Below, one piece after another: positions 42,783 through 55,318 of a stretch of DNA of 64,000 nucleotides; within the stretch, counting starts at the first letter, position 1, and every line of letters begins with the position of its first letter. The translations under genes and the position numbers were made by a program. The notes beneath the pieces were generated by a model. It was given only the letters and a program-made list of their open reading frames with translations. It was not told the DNA's origin and ran no database searches. The stretch is from Vreelandella aquamarina. GTDB taxonomy: Bacteria; Pseudomonadota; Gammaproteobacteria; Pseudomonadales; Halomonadaceae. The stretch covers positions 1 through 64,000 of the forward strand of contig NZ_JABYQT010000001.1 in NCBI RefSeq assembly GCF_020075495.1. The letters run 5' to 3'.

Positions 42783-44093
42783 CTAGAACCAGACCAGACC
42801 CACCGAGATAATGATACCGGTAATGAACAGCTGCACCAGGCAAAAGCCCATGATGTCCTTGGCCTTGAGCCCGGCAATGGCCAGCACGGGCAGTGCCCAG
42901 AAGGGCTGCAGCAGGTTGGTCCAGGCATCGCCCCAGGCAACCGCCATCGCCACGCGGGAGATATCCGCGCCCAGCGCCTGGGCCGCCGGCAGCATGACCG
43001 GCGCCTGAACGGCCCACTGCCCGCCGCCGGAGGGGACGAACAGATTGACGATGCCAGCACTCAGAAACGACCAGAACGGCAGCGACGTTGCCGTGGCAAA
43101 GGAGATCAGCCACTCCGACATGCTCTGGGCCAGCCCCGACTGCACCATGATCGCCATGATGCCCGCGTAAAAGGGAAACTGGATGACAATGCCCGCCCCG
43201 CCCTTGATGGCTTCATTGAGGCTGGTCAGCAGACTGCGCGGCGTACGGTGCAGCACGATTGCCAGAAACAGAAACAGGAAGTTGACGACGTTCAGGTTGA
43301 GACCACCCCCACGCAGGATGAAGTGATCCAGCAGAAACACAAGCCCGGGTACACCCACCAGCAGTGACAGCGCCATGCTGTTTTCGAGTTTCTCGGCCGG
43401 GCGGGTAATCCGGCCCACTGGCGCGGGCTCATCATCGAGCAGTTGCGGGTCGACATGCACGCTGTCCTTTTCATCGGGCAGCATCAGGCGGTTGACCAGC
43501 GGCACGGCGATAAACAGGCACACCACGATCGCCAGGTTGAAGAAGGCAAAAATGGTCGAGCCGGTGCCGATCACGCCGATCTGGTCGGCAGTGAAATGGC
43601 CTTCGGTGGCAATCGTCAGCGGGACCGACCCGGCCAGGCCGCCATGCCAGACGATAAAGCCCGAGTAGGCGCTGGCCACCAGCAGGCGGTAATCGACCCG
43701 CACCAGCCGGGCAAGCTCCTTGGCAAACAGCGCGCCCACCACGAGGCCAAACCCCCAGTTGATCCAGCTGGCGGCAAGCGATACCAGAGTGACCAGAATG
43801 ATCGCGCCGCCCGGGCTTCTGGCCGTGCCGGCCAGCCGTTGCAGAAGGCGTTTCACCGGCGGTGAGCTTGCCAGCATGAAACCGGTCACCAGCACCAGCA
43901 GCATCTGCATGGAGAAGGTCAAGAGTCCCCAGAAACCATCCCCCCACATGCGCATCACCGCAAGCGGTGTCTGGCGTTCTACGGCAATGGCCGCCACTGC
44001 TGCCACCAGGGTAAGCAGCAGCACGAATATGTAAGGGTCGGGCAGGTAGCGCTCGACCAGCCTGACGGCCGGTTTGGAAATCATTTTAAGCAT
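42783..44093 (-). CDS. atoE: Short-chain fatty acid transporter (AtoE family)
   Basis: The 436-residue membrane protein has about eleven helices and AtoE-family segments (LPDPYIFVLLLTL, SWINWGFGLVVGALFAKE, FVPSGGGQWAVQAPVM). AtoE is the short-chain fatty acid or acetoacetate carrier of E. coli. Its usual partners atoDAB are absent here. It sits 70 bases upstream of the acyl-CoA thioesterase gene on the same strand, possibly a short-chain acyl metabolic pair. Confidence 0.9.
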   Translation of the reverse strand: MLKMISKPAVRLVERYLPDPYIFVLLLTLVAAVAAIAVERQTPLAVMRMWGDGFWGLLTFSMQMLLVLVTGFMLASSPPVKRLLQRLAGTARSPGGAIILVTLVSLAASWINWGFGLVVGALFAKELARLVRVDYRLLVASAYSGFIVWHGGLAGSVPLTIATEGHFTADQIGVIGTGSTIFAFFNLAIVVCLFIAVPLVNRLMLPDEKDSVHVDPQLLDDEPAPVGRITRPAEKLENSMALSLLVGVPGLVFLLDHFILRGGGLNLNVVNFLFLFLAIVLHRTPRSLLTSLNEAIKGGAGIVIQFPFYAGIMAIMVQSGLAQSMSEWLISFATATSLPFWSFLSAGIVNLFVPSGGGQWAVQAPVMLPAAQALGADISRVAMAVAWGDAWTNLLQPFWALPVLAIAGLKAKDIMGFCLVQLFITGIIISVGLVWF

Positions 44094-44218
44094 GAGAGGG
44101 CTCTCTTGGTTGTTGTCAGCTAGTTGTTGTCAGCACAATATACGGCGGCGCGGAAGGGTTTTCACCTTCAACTGGCAGGTTTCGAAGAGTTGGGCCGGTG
44201 CCGTGAAGCGGCTGTTAT

Positions 44219-45508
44219 CTAGTGCCAGTAGACACGCCGGTAGTGGCAGTAGTAACCGATCAGCACTGCCGAGCGCACGGCAATGAACAGCGTAAAGGCT
44301 AGCCACAGCCCATGGTTGCCAAGGCCCTGAGTCAGCCACCAGGCGGGCAGGTACACCGCCATGGCGATGAAGATGCTGTTGCGCATTTCACGCACGGCAG
44401 TGGCGCCGATGAAGACGCCGTCGAGCAGATAGCTCCATACCGCAATCAGCGGCATGAGCACCATCCAGGGCAGATAGCTTGCCGCCGTGGTGCGTACCTC
44501 TTCAAGCCCGGTCAGCAGTGCCACCAGCTGATTGCCGCCGAGAGCAAAGAGCAGCGCGGCCGCCCCCGCCGTCCATAGCGAAAACAGTGCTGTCCGACGA
44601 ACGATGGCGGCCAGCTCCTGCCAATGGCGACGACCATAGGCTCGGCCCACCAGCGCCTCGGCGGCGTGGGCAAAGCCGTCTAGCGCATAGCTTGTCAGCA
44701 TGATGAACTGCAAGAGCACCGCGTTGGCGGCCAGCACCGTGTCGCCCTGGCGTGCACCTTGAGCGGTAAAGAAGGCCATCACGAACAGTAAACCCAGAGT
44801 GCGCACAAACAGGTTGGCATTGATGGTGAACAGCGCGCTATAGGCGGAAAGTGCCAGCAGATGCGCGCGGGAGAAGTGCCCGCTCAGCTGCGTGAGCCGA
44901 CGCACTACCAGGTAACCTCCAAAGCCCAGCGCGCTGTAATCGGCAATCACGCTCGCCCAGGCAACACCATCACTGGTCATGCCAAGCCCCACCACAAACC
45001 ACAGGTCGAGGACGATATTGATGGTATTGGTCAGCAGCAGAATCGCAAGCGTCACGCGGGCGTTCTGCTGACCCAGAAACCAGCCCAGAATGGCGTAGTT
45101 GGCCAGCACCGCAGGCGCCGACCACAGGCGTATCTCGGCGTATTCACGCGCCAGCGGTGTGGCGACGTCGCTACCATCGAGCAGCCAGAGACCAAGCGAA
45201 ATCAGCGGGGTGGAGAACACGATCAACAAGACGCCAAGGGCGCCGGCAATGATCAGCGATTGACCAAGCAGGTTCTGGACATCGCCGTCACTTTCGCGCC
45301 CCATCGCCTGAGCCACCAGCCCGGTGGTGCCCATGCGCAGAAAGCCAAATCCCCAGTAGAGAAAGCTGAACAGCGTGGCCCCCAGGGTCACGGCCGCCAA
45401 ATAGCGCGCATCAGGCAGGTGGCCGACCACGGCGGTATCCACCAGTCCCAGCAGCGGGACGGTGATATTGGACAGGATGATCGGCCAGGCAATGGCCCAT
45501 ATACGCAT
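44219..45508 (-). CDS. MATE-family efflux transporter (DinF type)
   Basis: The 429-residue protein has twelve hydrophobic segments in two related halves and begins RIWAIAWPIILSNITVPLLGLVDTAVVGHL, a DinF-type MATE N-terminus with the conserved Asp. These are Na+ or H+ antiporters for cationic drugs or metabolites. The start at 45,508 lies 13 bases after the ferredoxin stop and follows AGGCGG. An earlier in-frame codon would overlap the ferredoxin gene. Confidence 0.9.
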   Translation of the reverse strand: MRIWAIAWPIILSNITVPLLGLVDTAVVGHLPDARYLAAVTLGATLFSFLYWGFGFLRMGTTGLVAQAMGRESDGDVQNLLGQSLIIAGALGVLLIVFSTPLISLGLWLLDGSDVATPLAREYAEIRLWSAPAVLANYAILGWFLGQQNARVTLAILLLTNTINIVLDLWFVVGLGMTSDGVAWASVIADYSALGFGGYLVVRRLTQLSGHFSRAHLLALSAYSALFTINANLFVRTLGLLFVMAFFTAQGARQGDTVLAANAVLLQFIMLTSYALDGFAHAAEALVGRAYGRRHWQELAAIVRRTALFSLWTAGAAALLFALGGNQLVALLTGLEEVRTTAASYLPWMVLMPLIAVWSYLLDGVFIGATAVREMRNSIFIAMAVYLPAWWLTQGLGNHGLWLAFTLFIAVRSAVLIGYYCHYRRVYWH

Positions 45509-45521
45509 GCGCCGCCTGGGG

Positions 45522-45833
<312 letters not shown>

Positions 45834-45850
45834 TCAACAATGGTGGGTCG

Positions 45851-48252
<2,402 letters not shown>

Positions 48253-48434
48253 GCCGGGTTCCTCGTGGTGCGGTGGTTTTTGATGATCGTTATTGTCAGT
48301 GATACGCAAAATCGCAACGTGTCACCGAGCTTAATAAATGTCGTGGGCGTGATCATAGCACCGGGCGCCCAACGGCGTCATGCTGCAAGCATCGGAGACT
48401 GATAGAATCACCTCTTTTCAATCCGAGCGATGGC

Positions 48435-49100
48435 ATGCAGTACAATTCACGACCCGTCATATCCAATCAGCCGGGCCCGCATCATGATCTGGCACGCCGG
48501 GTAGACCGGGCGCTTGCTCAGCCGTTGCGCAAGCCCATTGCCGAACACACGCAACAGGCATTCGAGCAGGCGCACGCCTGGTATCAGGCCCGCCAGGCCC
48601 CGCTTGTTCTGGATGCAGGGTGTGGCGTTGGCGTTTCGACCCGCCAACTGGCGGTACGGTTCCCTGACCACGCGGTAATCGGCGTAGACCGCAGCGAGGA
48701 CCGTCTGGGGCGCGACCACGGCGCATTGCCGGATAACGCGCTGCTGGTGCGGGCCGATCTGATCGATTTCTGGCGGCTGGCCGAGCGGGCGGGCTGGGCG
48801 CCGGCGCGCCACTACCTTTTGTACCCCAACCCGTACCCCAAGGGGGCCCATCTGAAGATGCGCTGGCATGGCCATCCGGTATTGCCCACGCTCCTGGCGC
48901 TTGGTGGCCAGCTGGAGCTGCGCTCCAACTGGCAGCTGTATGTCGAGGAGTTTGCCCTGGCAGTGGCCCAGGTAACCGGTAAGCAGGCTGAAACAGGGGT
49001 ATGGCAGCCTGAAGGCGAGTACCTGACCCCGTTTGAAGCCAAGTACGCCCAAAGCGGCCAGACACTCTGGCGCCTGCGGGTTGATCTGGAGCGGACATGA
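48435..49100 (+). CDS. TrmB-like SAM-dependent methyltransferase paralogue
   Basis: The 221 residues hold a Rossmann methyltransferase core with LDAGCGVGVSTRQLA (SAM loop) and GVDRSEDRL. The C-terminus (TPFEAKYAQSGQTLWRLRVDL) resembles tRNA m7G46 methyltransferase TrmB. The TrmB PDPWPK-type catalytic segment is altered to YPNPYPKGAH, so it is probably a paralogue with a different or modified target. It overlaps the SMR exporter gene by four bases. Confidence 0.75.
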   Translation: MQYNSRPVISNQPGPHHDLARRVDRALAQPLRKPIAEHTQQAFEQAHAWYQARQAPLVLDAGCGVGVSTRQLAVRFPDHAVIGVDRSEDRLGRDHGALPDNALLVRADLIDFWRLAERAGWAPARHYLLYPNPYPKGAHLKMRWHGHPVLPTLLALGGQLELRSNWQLYVEEFALAVAQVTGKQAETGVWQPEGEYLTPFEAKYAQSGQTLWRLRVDLERT

Positions 49101-49426
49101 CGTTTGTTTATCTGGTTATGGCCATCGTGGCCGAAGTAATCGCCACCAGCGCCCTCAAGGCTTCCGAGGGCTTTACCCGGCCACTGCCCAGTATGCTCGT
49201 GGTGATCGGCTACGGACTGGCCTTTTATCTGCTCAGCCTGGTGCTGCGTACGCTGCCCGTCGGTATCGCCTACGCAATATGGTCGGGGCTGGGGATCGTG
49301 CTGGTTACGCTGCTGGGCGTGTACGCGTTCGGTGAAAGGCCCGACCTGCCCGGCGTGATAGGCCTAAGTCTGATTGTGGCCGGGGTCGTCGTGCTGCAAG
49401 TATTTTCCAAAATGAGTGTGCATTGA
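49097..49426 (+). CDS. SMR-family multidrug exporter (EmrE/QacE type)
   Basis: The 109-residue protein has four membrane helices, the essential membrane glutamate in MAIVAEVIATSALKASEGFTR, and the WSGLG-type segment of the third helix. It exports quaternary cations and possibly osmolytes such as betaine or choline by proton exchange. ATGA overlap with the methyltransferase upstream; dacB begins just after its stop. Confidence 0.93.
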   Translation: MTFVYLVMAIVAEVIATSALKASEGFTRPLPSMLVVIGYGLAFYLLSLVLRTLPVGIAYAIWSGLGIVLVTLLGVYAFGERPDLPGVIGLSLIVAGVVVLQVFSKMSVH

Positions 49427-49437
49427 GGCGTATTAAC

Positions 49438-50910
49438 GTGACTTACTTGTCTAAATCAGCGGCGCGCCCGTGGCGCGTCTGCTTGCTGGCTGGTGTGGCG
49501 GCGGCCGCGCTGAGCGTCTGTGCATCGGCCCTGGCCGATTTCACCCGCCTGGGCCAACTGCAGGAAAAGGGCTTTTCGATCAGTGCCGAGGCGCGCCTGC
49601 TGGATAGCAGCGCCCCCGTTACCCTGGGAAGCTTGAACCCGGAGCGGCAGATGGCGCCTGCCTCGGTCACCAAGGCGTACATGGCCGCTGCGCTGCTCAA
49701 CCGCTTTGGCCCTCAGCACCGCTTCACCAGCCAGTTGGTCAGCAGTGGCCATATCGATAACGGCGTGCTGCGCGGCGATCTGGTATTCGAAGGCGGTGGC
49801 GATCCGGGGCTTACCACGGAGAACCTGTGGCGCCTGGTGCAGCGCCTGCAGCTGGCCGGTGTCCGCGAGGTCGATGGCGCCCTGGTCGTTAGCCAGTGGC
49901 GCTTTGGCCCGGTAGAGTGCATTACCAGTGACCGCTGCAATGCGCGCGCCCGAGTGACCAATGCCTACAGCGCGCCGCTGAGCTCGGCGGGGGTGAACTT
50001 CGGCAACTGGTGCGTCAACGTGGCACCATCCAGCGTTGCCGGCGAGCCCGCGCGCACCGGGCTGTGCGATAGCCAGCAGCCGCTGATCGCCATTGACAAC
50101 CAGGTCGTTACCCGGCCTGCCAACAGCGGCACCGAGATCAGTGCCGAGCGCATCACCGATGAGCGGGGTGACATGATGCGCCTCACCGGCCAGATCTCGA
50201 CCAACGCCATGGCTCAGGACATCTACCGCGGCGCGAGCGATGCCGCCGAGGAGACGGCCCAGGTGCTGCTTGGCATGTTGAACCAGGCAGGCATCGTGGT
50301 GCGCGACCCCTGGCGCTTGACCACCATGCAGCCTGCCGGCAGCGCTCGGCGTCTGGCCGCCGTGGATAGCCAGCCGCTGCAGGAGCTCTTGCTGCGGACC
50401 ATGAACTACTCCAACAACTACATGGCCGATGTACTCGCCTTGAACCTGGTACAAACGCCGCAGGCGCAGCTGCGTCAGGCCGGGGCCGCCATCGAGACCT
50501 ATGCCCAACAGCTGCCGGGCCATGGGCCACTCACGCTTTACAGCGGCAGCGGGCTGACCACGGAGAACCGAACCTCGGCCCACGGCGTCAACGTGATGCT
50601 CGAAGACATGTATCGCCAGAGTGCGCTGTTCCCAAGCTTCGTGGCCGCCTTTCAGTCACCGGCCAACGGTGTCATGCGTTTTATAAAGCGAGGCTCGCCC
50701 ACGTTTCAGAATAACGTCATGCTGAAGACGGGAACGCTCAACCAGCCCTTTGCGGTTCGCGCAGCGGCAGGCTACTTTCGTACAGCGACCGGACGTTGGG
50801 GCGTATTTAGTGTGCTGGTGAACGGAAGTGGTAACACACCTTATTTAAGCTGGCCCGAGGTGCTGGATCCGCTGTCGCTCGATCTGGATGCGATGATTCT
50901 GGCGAACTGA
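49438..50910 (+). CDS. dacB: D-Ala-D-Ala carboxypeptidase/endopeptidase (PBP4)
   Basis: DacB is a periplasmic class C penicillin-binding protein that trims and cleaves peptidoglycan cross-links. The 490 residues have a signal peptide (cleavage near ALA-D) and the three active-site motifs SVTK (76-79), SNN (325-327) and KTG (430-432). A GTG at 49,438 is preferred as start because it follows GAGG; a TTG at 49,423 overlapping the SMR stop is the alternative. Confidence 0.93.
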   Translation: MTYLSKSAARPWRVCLLAGVAAAALSVCASALADFTRLGQLQEKGFSISAEARLLDSSAPVTLGSLNPERQMAPASVTKAYMAAALLNRFGPQHRFTSQLVSSGHIDNGVLRGDLVFEGGGDPGLTTENLWRLVQRLQLAGVREVDGALVVSQWRFGPVECITSDRCNARARVTNAYSAPLSSAGVNFGNWCVNVAPSSVAGEPARTGLCDSQQPLIAIDNQVVTRPANSGTEISAERITDERGDMMRLTGQISTNAMAQDIYRGASDAAEETAQVLLGMLNQAGIVVRDPWRLTTMQPAGSARRLAAVDSQPLQELLLRTMNYSNNYMADVLALNLVQTPQAQLRQAGAAIETYAQQLPGHGPLTLYSGSGLTTENRTSAHGVNVMLEDMYRQSALFPSFVAAFQSPANGVMRFIKRGSPTFQNNVMLKTGTLNQPFAVRAAAGYFRTATGRWGVFSVLVNGSGNTPYLSWPEVLDPLSLDLDAMILAN

Positions 50911-50939
50911 TTCTTTTACGTGCATGTGAGGCAAGCTGC

Positions 50940-51311
50940 ATGAAACCAGGGCACACCGGTCTAACCCATTTGATGCACTCGACGCGATACTCCTGGAAAG
51001 GGTTGAAAGCCGCCTTTCGCAACGAGACGGCCTTTCGCCAGGAGGTCGGCATTGCAGCGATCATGCTGCCCTTTGCCTGGTGGCTCAGCAGCGACGCGAT
51101 CAGTTGGCTGATGCTGGTGGGCAGCCTGTTTCTGGTACTGATCGTCGAGCTCTTGAACAGCGCGATCGAGAATGTCGTTGATCGTATCGGTACCGAGCAT
51201 CACGTGCTTTCCGGGCGGGCCAAGGATATCGGCTCCGCGGCGGTGATGCTCTCGCTGATCATGGCTGGACTTACCTGGGGCCTGCTTGGCTGGCAAAGAT
51301 TCTTCGGCTAG
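50940..51311 (+). CDS. dgkA: Diacylglycerol kinase
   Basis: This 123-residue, three-helix membrane enzyme recycles diacylglycerol to phosphatidic acid. The catalytic stretch ELLNSAIENVVDRIG and the N-terminal RYSWKGLKAAFRNETAFRQE match the family. It starts 29 bases after dacB and ends 24 bases before glnE. Confidence 0.95.
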   Translation: MKPGHTGLTHLMHSTRYSWKGLKAAFRNETAFRQEVGIAAIMLPFAWWLSSDAISWLMLVGSLFLVLIVELLNSAIENVVDRIGTEHHVLSGRAKDIGSAAVMLSLIMAGLTWGLLGWQRFFG

Positions 51312-51335
51312 AGCCTTCTTGGCAATGAGGTGGTT

Positions 51336-54293
51336 ATGCAACATGGCGATGGTGCTTTATCCGAGAATGTCCTGTCTGAGGCGCTTGCCGGGGCGGCGCA
51401 AAAGGCGAACCAGCGACTCAACGATGCGCTTGGCCAGGCGGATAACGTCGCCTCGATGACGAAGCAGCCGCTGCCATCCCGGTACTGGCAGGCGCTTGGC
51501 GAGCCGCGCCGCGAAGCGCTGACCCGTGTCGTCACGGTATCCACCTTTGCACTCGATACGCTGGCGCGCTATCCCGGCTGGCTGGCCGAGCTCGATACCC
51601 GCGGCGAGCTTGACGCGATGCCGACGCGCCGCGACCTGCAGCAGTGGCTTGAGGTGGCGCTTGAGGGCGCCGAGGATGAGGCTGCCATGCAGCGAGCGCT
51701 GCGACGTTTTCGTCGGGCACGCATGCTGGGTATCGTGTGGCGCGACATGAACCGCCCGGCGGGCTATACCATGTGGCACACCGCCCAGGCGGTTTCCCAG
51801 CTGGCCGAGCTGTGCCTTGAGGGGGCGCTTGGTTGGCTCGAGCAGTTCTATGCCGGCCGTTGGGGAGTGCCCGCTGCACGGGCCGACGGCACTCCCCAGC
51901 GCCTGGTGGTACTGGGCATGGGCAAGCTCGGGGCGGGGGAGCTCAACCTCTCCTCGGATATCGACCTGATCTTTGCCTTTCCCGAAAAGGGCGACACCCA
52001 GGGCGGGCGCAAGTCGCTTGAGCATCAGGAGTATTTCACCAAGCTGGGCCAGAAGCTGATTGCCGCGCTCGATGCGATGACCGCCGACGGGTTCGTGTTT
52101 CGGGTGGACATGCGCCTGCGTCCGCTCGGCGATGGCGGGCCGCTGGTGGGCAGTTTTTCCATGCTCTCGAGCTACTATCAGGACCAGGGGCGCGAATGGG
52201 AGCGCTACGCCATGCTCAAGGCGCGCCCGGTAGCGGGTGATATCGACGCTGGCACCGAGCTTCTGGCTAGCCTCAGGCCTTTCGTTTACCGCCGCTATCT
52301 CGACTTCGGTGCCATCGAATCGCTGCGTGAACTGAAGGCCATGATCAACCGCGAAGTGAAGCGCAAGGGCATGCAGAGCAATATCAAGCTTGGCCCCGGT
52401 GGCATTCGTGAAGTGGAGTTCGTGGCACAGGCGTTTCAACTGATTCGCGGCGGCCGCGACACCGAACTGCAGATCACCTCGTTGCAACAGGCGCTCAACC
52501 GCCTGCCTCAACTGGGCCTTCTGCCCCAGGCCGTGGTGGATGAGCTGCTGCCCGACTACGCCTTTCTGCGGGATATCGAGCACGTGCTGCAGGCCCTTGA
52601 AGATCGCCAGACCCAGACGCTGCCCGTCGATGAGCTCGATCAGGCGCGCGTTGCCTTTGCCCTGGGGTATGCCGACTGGCCGGCGCTGATCGGCGCACTC
52701 GAGGCAGCACGCGAACGCGTACGCCGCCACTTCGACGCGGTGATTGCCGACCCGGAAGAGGAAGAGGCCGAGGAGGCGGGTAAAGAGAGCCGCCTGGCGC
52801 CGGCCCAGTGGCGGCTGATATGGCGCAACGAGCTCGACCAGGAGGACGCGGTGGCCTACCTGCGCGACTCCGGCTTTGCCGAGCCTGATAAAGTGCTCAA
52901 GCGCCTGCAGAGCCTTTACCATTCGCGCCAGGTGCAGAGCATGCAGCGGATCGGCTTTGAGCGCCTGGATGCGCTGATGCCGCTGCTGCTGGCCGCCGTG
53001 GCCGAAAACGAGATGCCGGATATCGCGCTTGCCCGCGTACAGCCGCTGATCGAATCGGTCCTGCGGCGCACGGCGTATCTGGCGTTGCTGCGTGAAAACC
53101 CTCACGCCCTGGAGCACCTGATGCGCCTGTGCGTGGCCAGCCCCTGGATTGCCGAGCGGCTGGCGCGCTATCCCATCCTGCTCGATGAGCTGCTGACGCC
53201 CGAGACGCTCTATACGCCGGCCGACAAGTCGCGTCTGGCCGACGAGCTGCGCCAGACGCTCAGCCGCTTGCCGGAGGAGGATGAAGAGGCCCAGCTGGAA
53301 GCGCTGCGCGTATTCAAGCATGCGCAGATGCTTCACGTGGCCGCCTCGGACGTGGCGGGTACACGCCACTTGATGAAAGTGAGCGATTACCTCACCTATA
53401 TCGCCGAGGTAATCCTCGACGCCGTACTGGCCATGGCCTGGAAGCATGTGACCCGCAAGCATGGCGCCCCTCAGGGGCTCAATGCGCGCGAGCCGGCGTT
53501 TTTGATTCTAGGCTACGGCAAGCTCGGCGGTATCGAGCTTGGCTATGGCTCGGACCTTGACCTTGTATTCCTTCACGACAGCGACGGTAAGGGCACCACC
53601 GACGGCGCGCGACCGATCGATACGCCGCTGTTCTTTACCCGCCTGGGCCAGCGGATCATTCATCTGCTCACCGCGGTGACGCCTGCCGGCAGCCTGTATG
53701 AGGTCGACATGCGCCTGCGCCCGTCGGGCAACGCGGGCCTTCTGGTTACCTCGCTCGATGCCTTTGCCGACTACCAGCAGCAGAGCGCCTGGACCTGGGA
53801 GCACCAGGCATTGGTGCGTGCCCGCGTCGTGGCGGGAAACGCGACGCTTGCCAAGCGCTTCGATGAGATTCGTGGCGAGGTACTCGGACGCCAGCGCGAT
53901 ACCCAGACCCTGCGTGACGACGTGGTAACCATGCGTCACAAGATGCGCGATCATCTGGGCAGCAAGACGCCGGATACCCGCTTTGATCTCAAGCATGATG
54001 CGGGCGGCATGGTGGATATCGAGTTTCTCTGCCAGTACGCGGTGTTAGCGCTTGCTCACCAGACGCCGGCGCTGCTGACCTATAGCGACAATATCCGCAT
54101 TCTGGAGACGCTGACTGATAGTGGGTACTTACCTGCCGAGGAGGGCGAACAGCTCAAGCAGGCGTATCTTGCCTACCGCAGCCGCACCCATCGCGGTGCG
54201 CTGACCGGCGAAAAGGCCATGGGCGAAGCGGAGGACTTCAAGGTGCACCGGGCAGCGGTAGGCGCACTCTGGCAGCGCTTTCTTGAACCCTGA
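51336..54293 (+). CDS. glnE: Glutamine synthetase adenylyltransferase / adenylyl-removing enzyme
   Basis: GlnE adds and removes AMP on glutamine synthetase in response to PII. The 985 residues contain two nucleotidyltransferase halves: the N-terminal removase with GMGKLGAGELNLSSDIDLIF and the C-terminal transferase with GYGKLGGIELGYGSDLDLVF. Both have the DxD metal motif, and PII-responsive helical regions lie between. The ATG at 51,336 follows GAGG; a GTG two codons earlier is possible. Confidence 0.96.
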   Translation: MQHGDGALSENVLSEALAGAAQKANQRLNDALGQADNVASMTKQPLPSRYWQALGEPRREALTRVVTVSTFALDTLARYPGWLAELDTRGELDAMPTRRDLQQWLEVALEGAEDEAAMQRALRRFRRARMLGIVWRDMNRPAGYTMWHTAQAVSQLAELCLEGALGWLEQFYAGRWGVPAARADGTPQRLVVLGMGKLGAGELNLSSDIDLIFAFPEKGDTQGGRKSLEHQEYFTKLGQKLIAALDAMTADGFVFRVDMRLRPLGDGGPLVGSFSMLSSYYQDQGREWERYAMLKARPVAGDIDAGTELLASLRPFVYRRYLDFGAIESLRELKAMINREVKRKGMQSNIKLGPGGIREVEFVAQAFQLIRGGRDTELQITSLQQALNRLPQLGLLPQAVVDELLPDYAFLRDIEHVLQALEDRQTQTLPVDELDQARVAFALGYADWPALIGALEAARERVRRHFDAVIADPEEEEAEEAGKESRLAPAQWRLIWRNELDQEDAVAYLRDSGFAEPDKVLKRLQSLYHSRQVQSMQRIGFERLDALMPLLLAAVAENEMPDIALARVQPLIESVLRRTAYLALLRENPHALEHLMRLCVASPWIAERLARYPILLDELLTPETLYTPADKSRLADELRQTLSRLPEEDEEAQLEALRVFKHAQMLHVAASDVAGTRHLMKVSDYLTYIAEVILDAVLAMAWKHVTRKHGAPQGLNAREPAFLILGYGKLGGIELGYGSDLDLVFLHDSDGKGTTDGARPIDTPLFFTRLGQRIIHLLTAVTPAGSLYEVDMRLRPSGNAGLLVTSLDAFADYQQQSAWTWEHQALVRARVVAGNATLAKRFDEIRGEVLGRQRDTQTLRDDVVTMRHKMRDHLGSKTPDTRFDLKHDAGGMVDIEFLCQYAVLALAHQTPALLTYSDNIRILETLTDSGYLPAEEGEQLKQAYLAYRSRTHRGALTGEKAMGEAEDFKVHRAAVGALWQRFLEP

Positions 54294-54373
54294 ACAGGGG
54301 GGTGAAGTGGCGGTGCCCACACCATAACAACAAGTGATGTGACCATGTACCCACGCCAACCGGGGCGCACTCC

Positions 54374-55267
54374 ATGATGGGGCATATTCTGGCCACTCTG
54401 CTGCCGGTGTTCCTGATTGCCGGCAGCGGGGCGCTCTATGGGCGTTTTCGCACGCCGGATATCAGCAGTCTCAACACCCTGAACATGGAGCTGTTCGTTC
54501 CTCTGCTGGTGTTTGCGGTACTGGCCGACCGTCAGGCGCCGCTGGCGGATTACGCATGGCTCGGATTTGCCGGCGCCGCCGTCGTGCTGGGGTCGGGTCT
54601 CGTGCTGTGGCCGCTGGCGTCCTGGTTGAAACTGGATATAAAAACCTTTCTGCCGCCCATGATGTTCAACAATACCGGCAACATGGGCGTGCCGCTGCTG
54701 GTGCTGGCCTTTGGTGAGGCGGCGCTGCCGGCAGCGGTGGTGCTGTTTATCGTCGAGATGGTGCTGCATTTCTCGGTGGGGCTTTACATGATCAACCCGC
54801 GCGCCCCGATGTGGCACATCCTGCGCATGCCCATCGTGGCGGCAAGCCTGGCCGGGCTTGTGGTGAACGTGAGCGGGGTGGGGCTACCGGGCTGGCTGCT
54901 GGAAGCCATGCACATGCTTGGCGGGGTGTGTATTCCTCTGATGCTGTTTGCCTTGGGCGTGCGGCTTCTGGACGTGGATCTGGGTGACTGGCGCACGGGC
55001 CTGCTGGGCGCGGTACTTTGTCCACTTTCCGGGCTGATGATTGGCCTGCCGTTGATGTGGCTACTTCCACTGGAGTCGCTTCAGATGGCGGCGCTTCTGG
55101 TGTTTTCCGCCTTGCCGCCTGCGGTGCTCAACTATCTGGTGGCCGAGCAGTTCAAGCTTGCCCCCCAGAAAGTGGCCTCGTTGGTGCTTATCGGCAACCT
55201 GGGAAGCCTGATCGTGATGCCGCTTACGCTGGCAGCTGCATTTTCATGGGTATATGCGCCGCTTTAA
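54374..55267 (+). CDS. AEC-family transporter
   Basis: The 297-residue protein has ten hydrophobic segments and the auxin-efflux-carrier pattern, including PMMFNNTGNMGVPLLVLAFG and the final VLIGNLGSLIVMPL. The family exports or imports weak organic acids such as malate or malonate; the substrate here is unknown. It stands 80 bases after glnE. Confidence 0.88.
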   Translation: MMGHILATLLPVFLIAGSGALYGRFRTPDISSLNTLNMELFVPLLVFAVLADRQAPLADYAWLGFAGAAVVLGSGLVLWPLASWLKLDIKTFLPPMMFNNTGNMGVPLLVLAFGEAALPAAVVLFIVEMVLHFSVGLYMINPRAPMWHILRMPIVAASLAGLVVNVSGVGLPGWLLEAMHMLGGVCIPLMLFALGVRLLDVDLGDWRTGLLGAVLCPLSGLMIGLPLMWLLPLESLQMAALLVFSALPPAVLNYLVAEQFKLAPQKVASLVLIGNLGSLIVMPLTLAAAFSWVYAPL

Positions 55268-55318
55268 AAAAGCGACCCGATCTGTTTCAGAGAGGAGTAA
55301 GAGCGCTCTAATTCCGGC

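Noticed and set aside
51357..53462. 701-codon open frame antisense to glnE
   Set aside because: It lies wholly opposite a well-conserved gene in GC-rich DNA, where antisense frames stay open by codon bias. Its low-complexity, His/Gln/Arg-rich translation matches no family.
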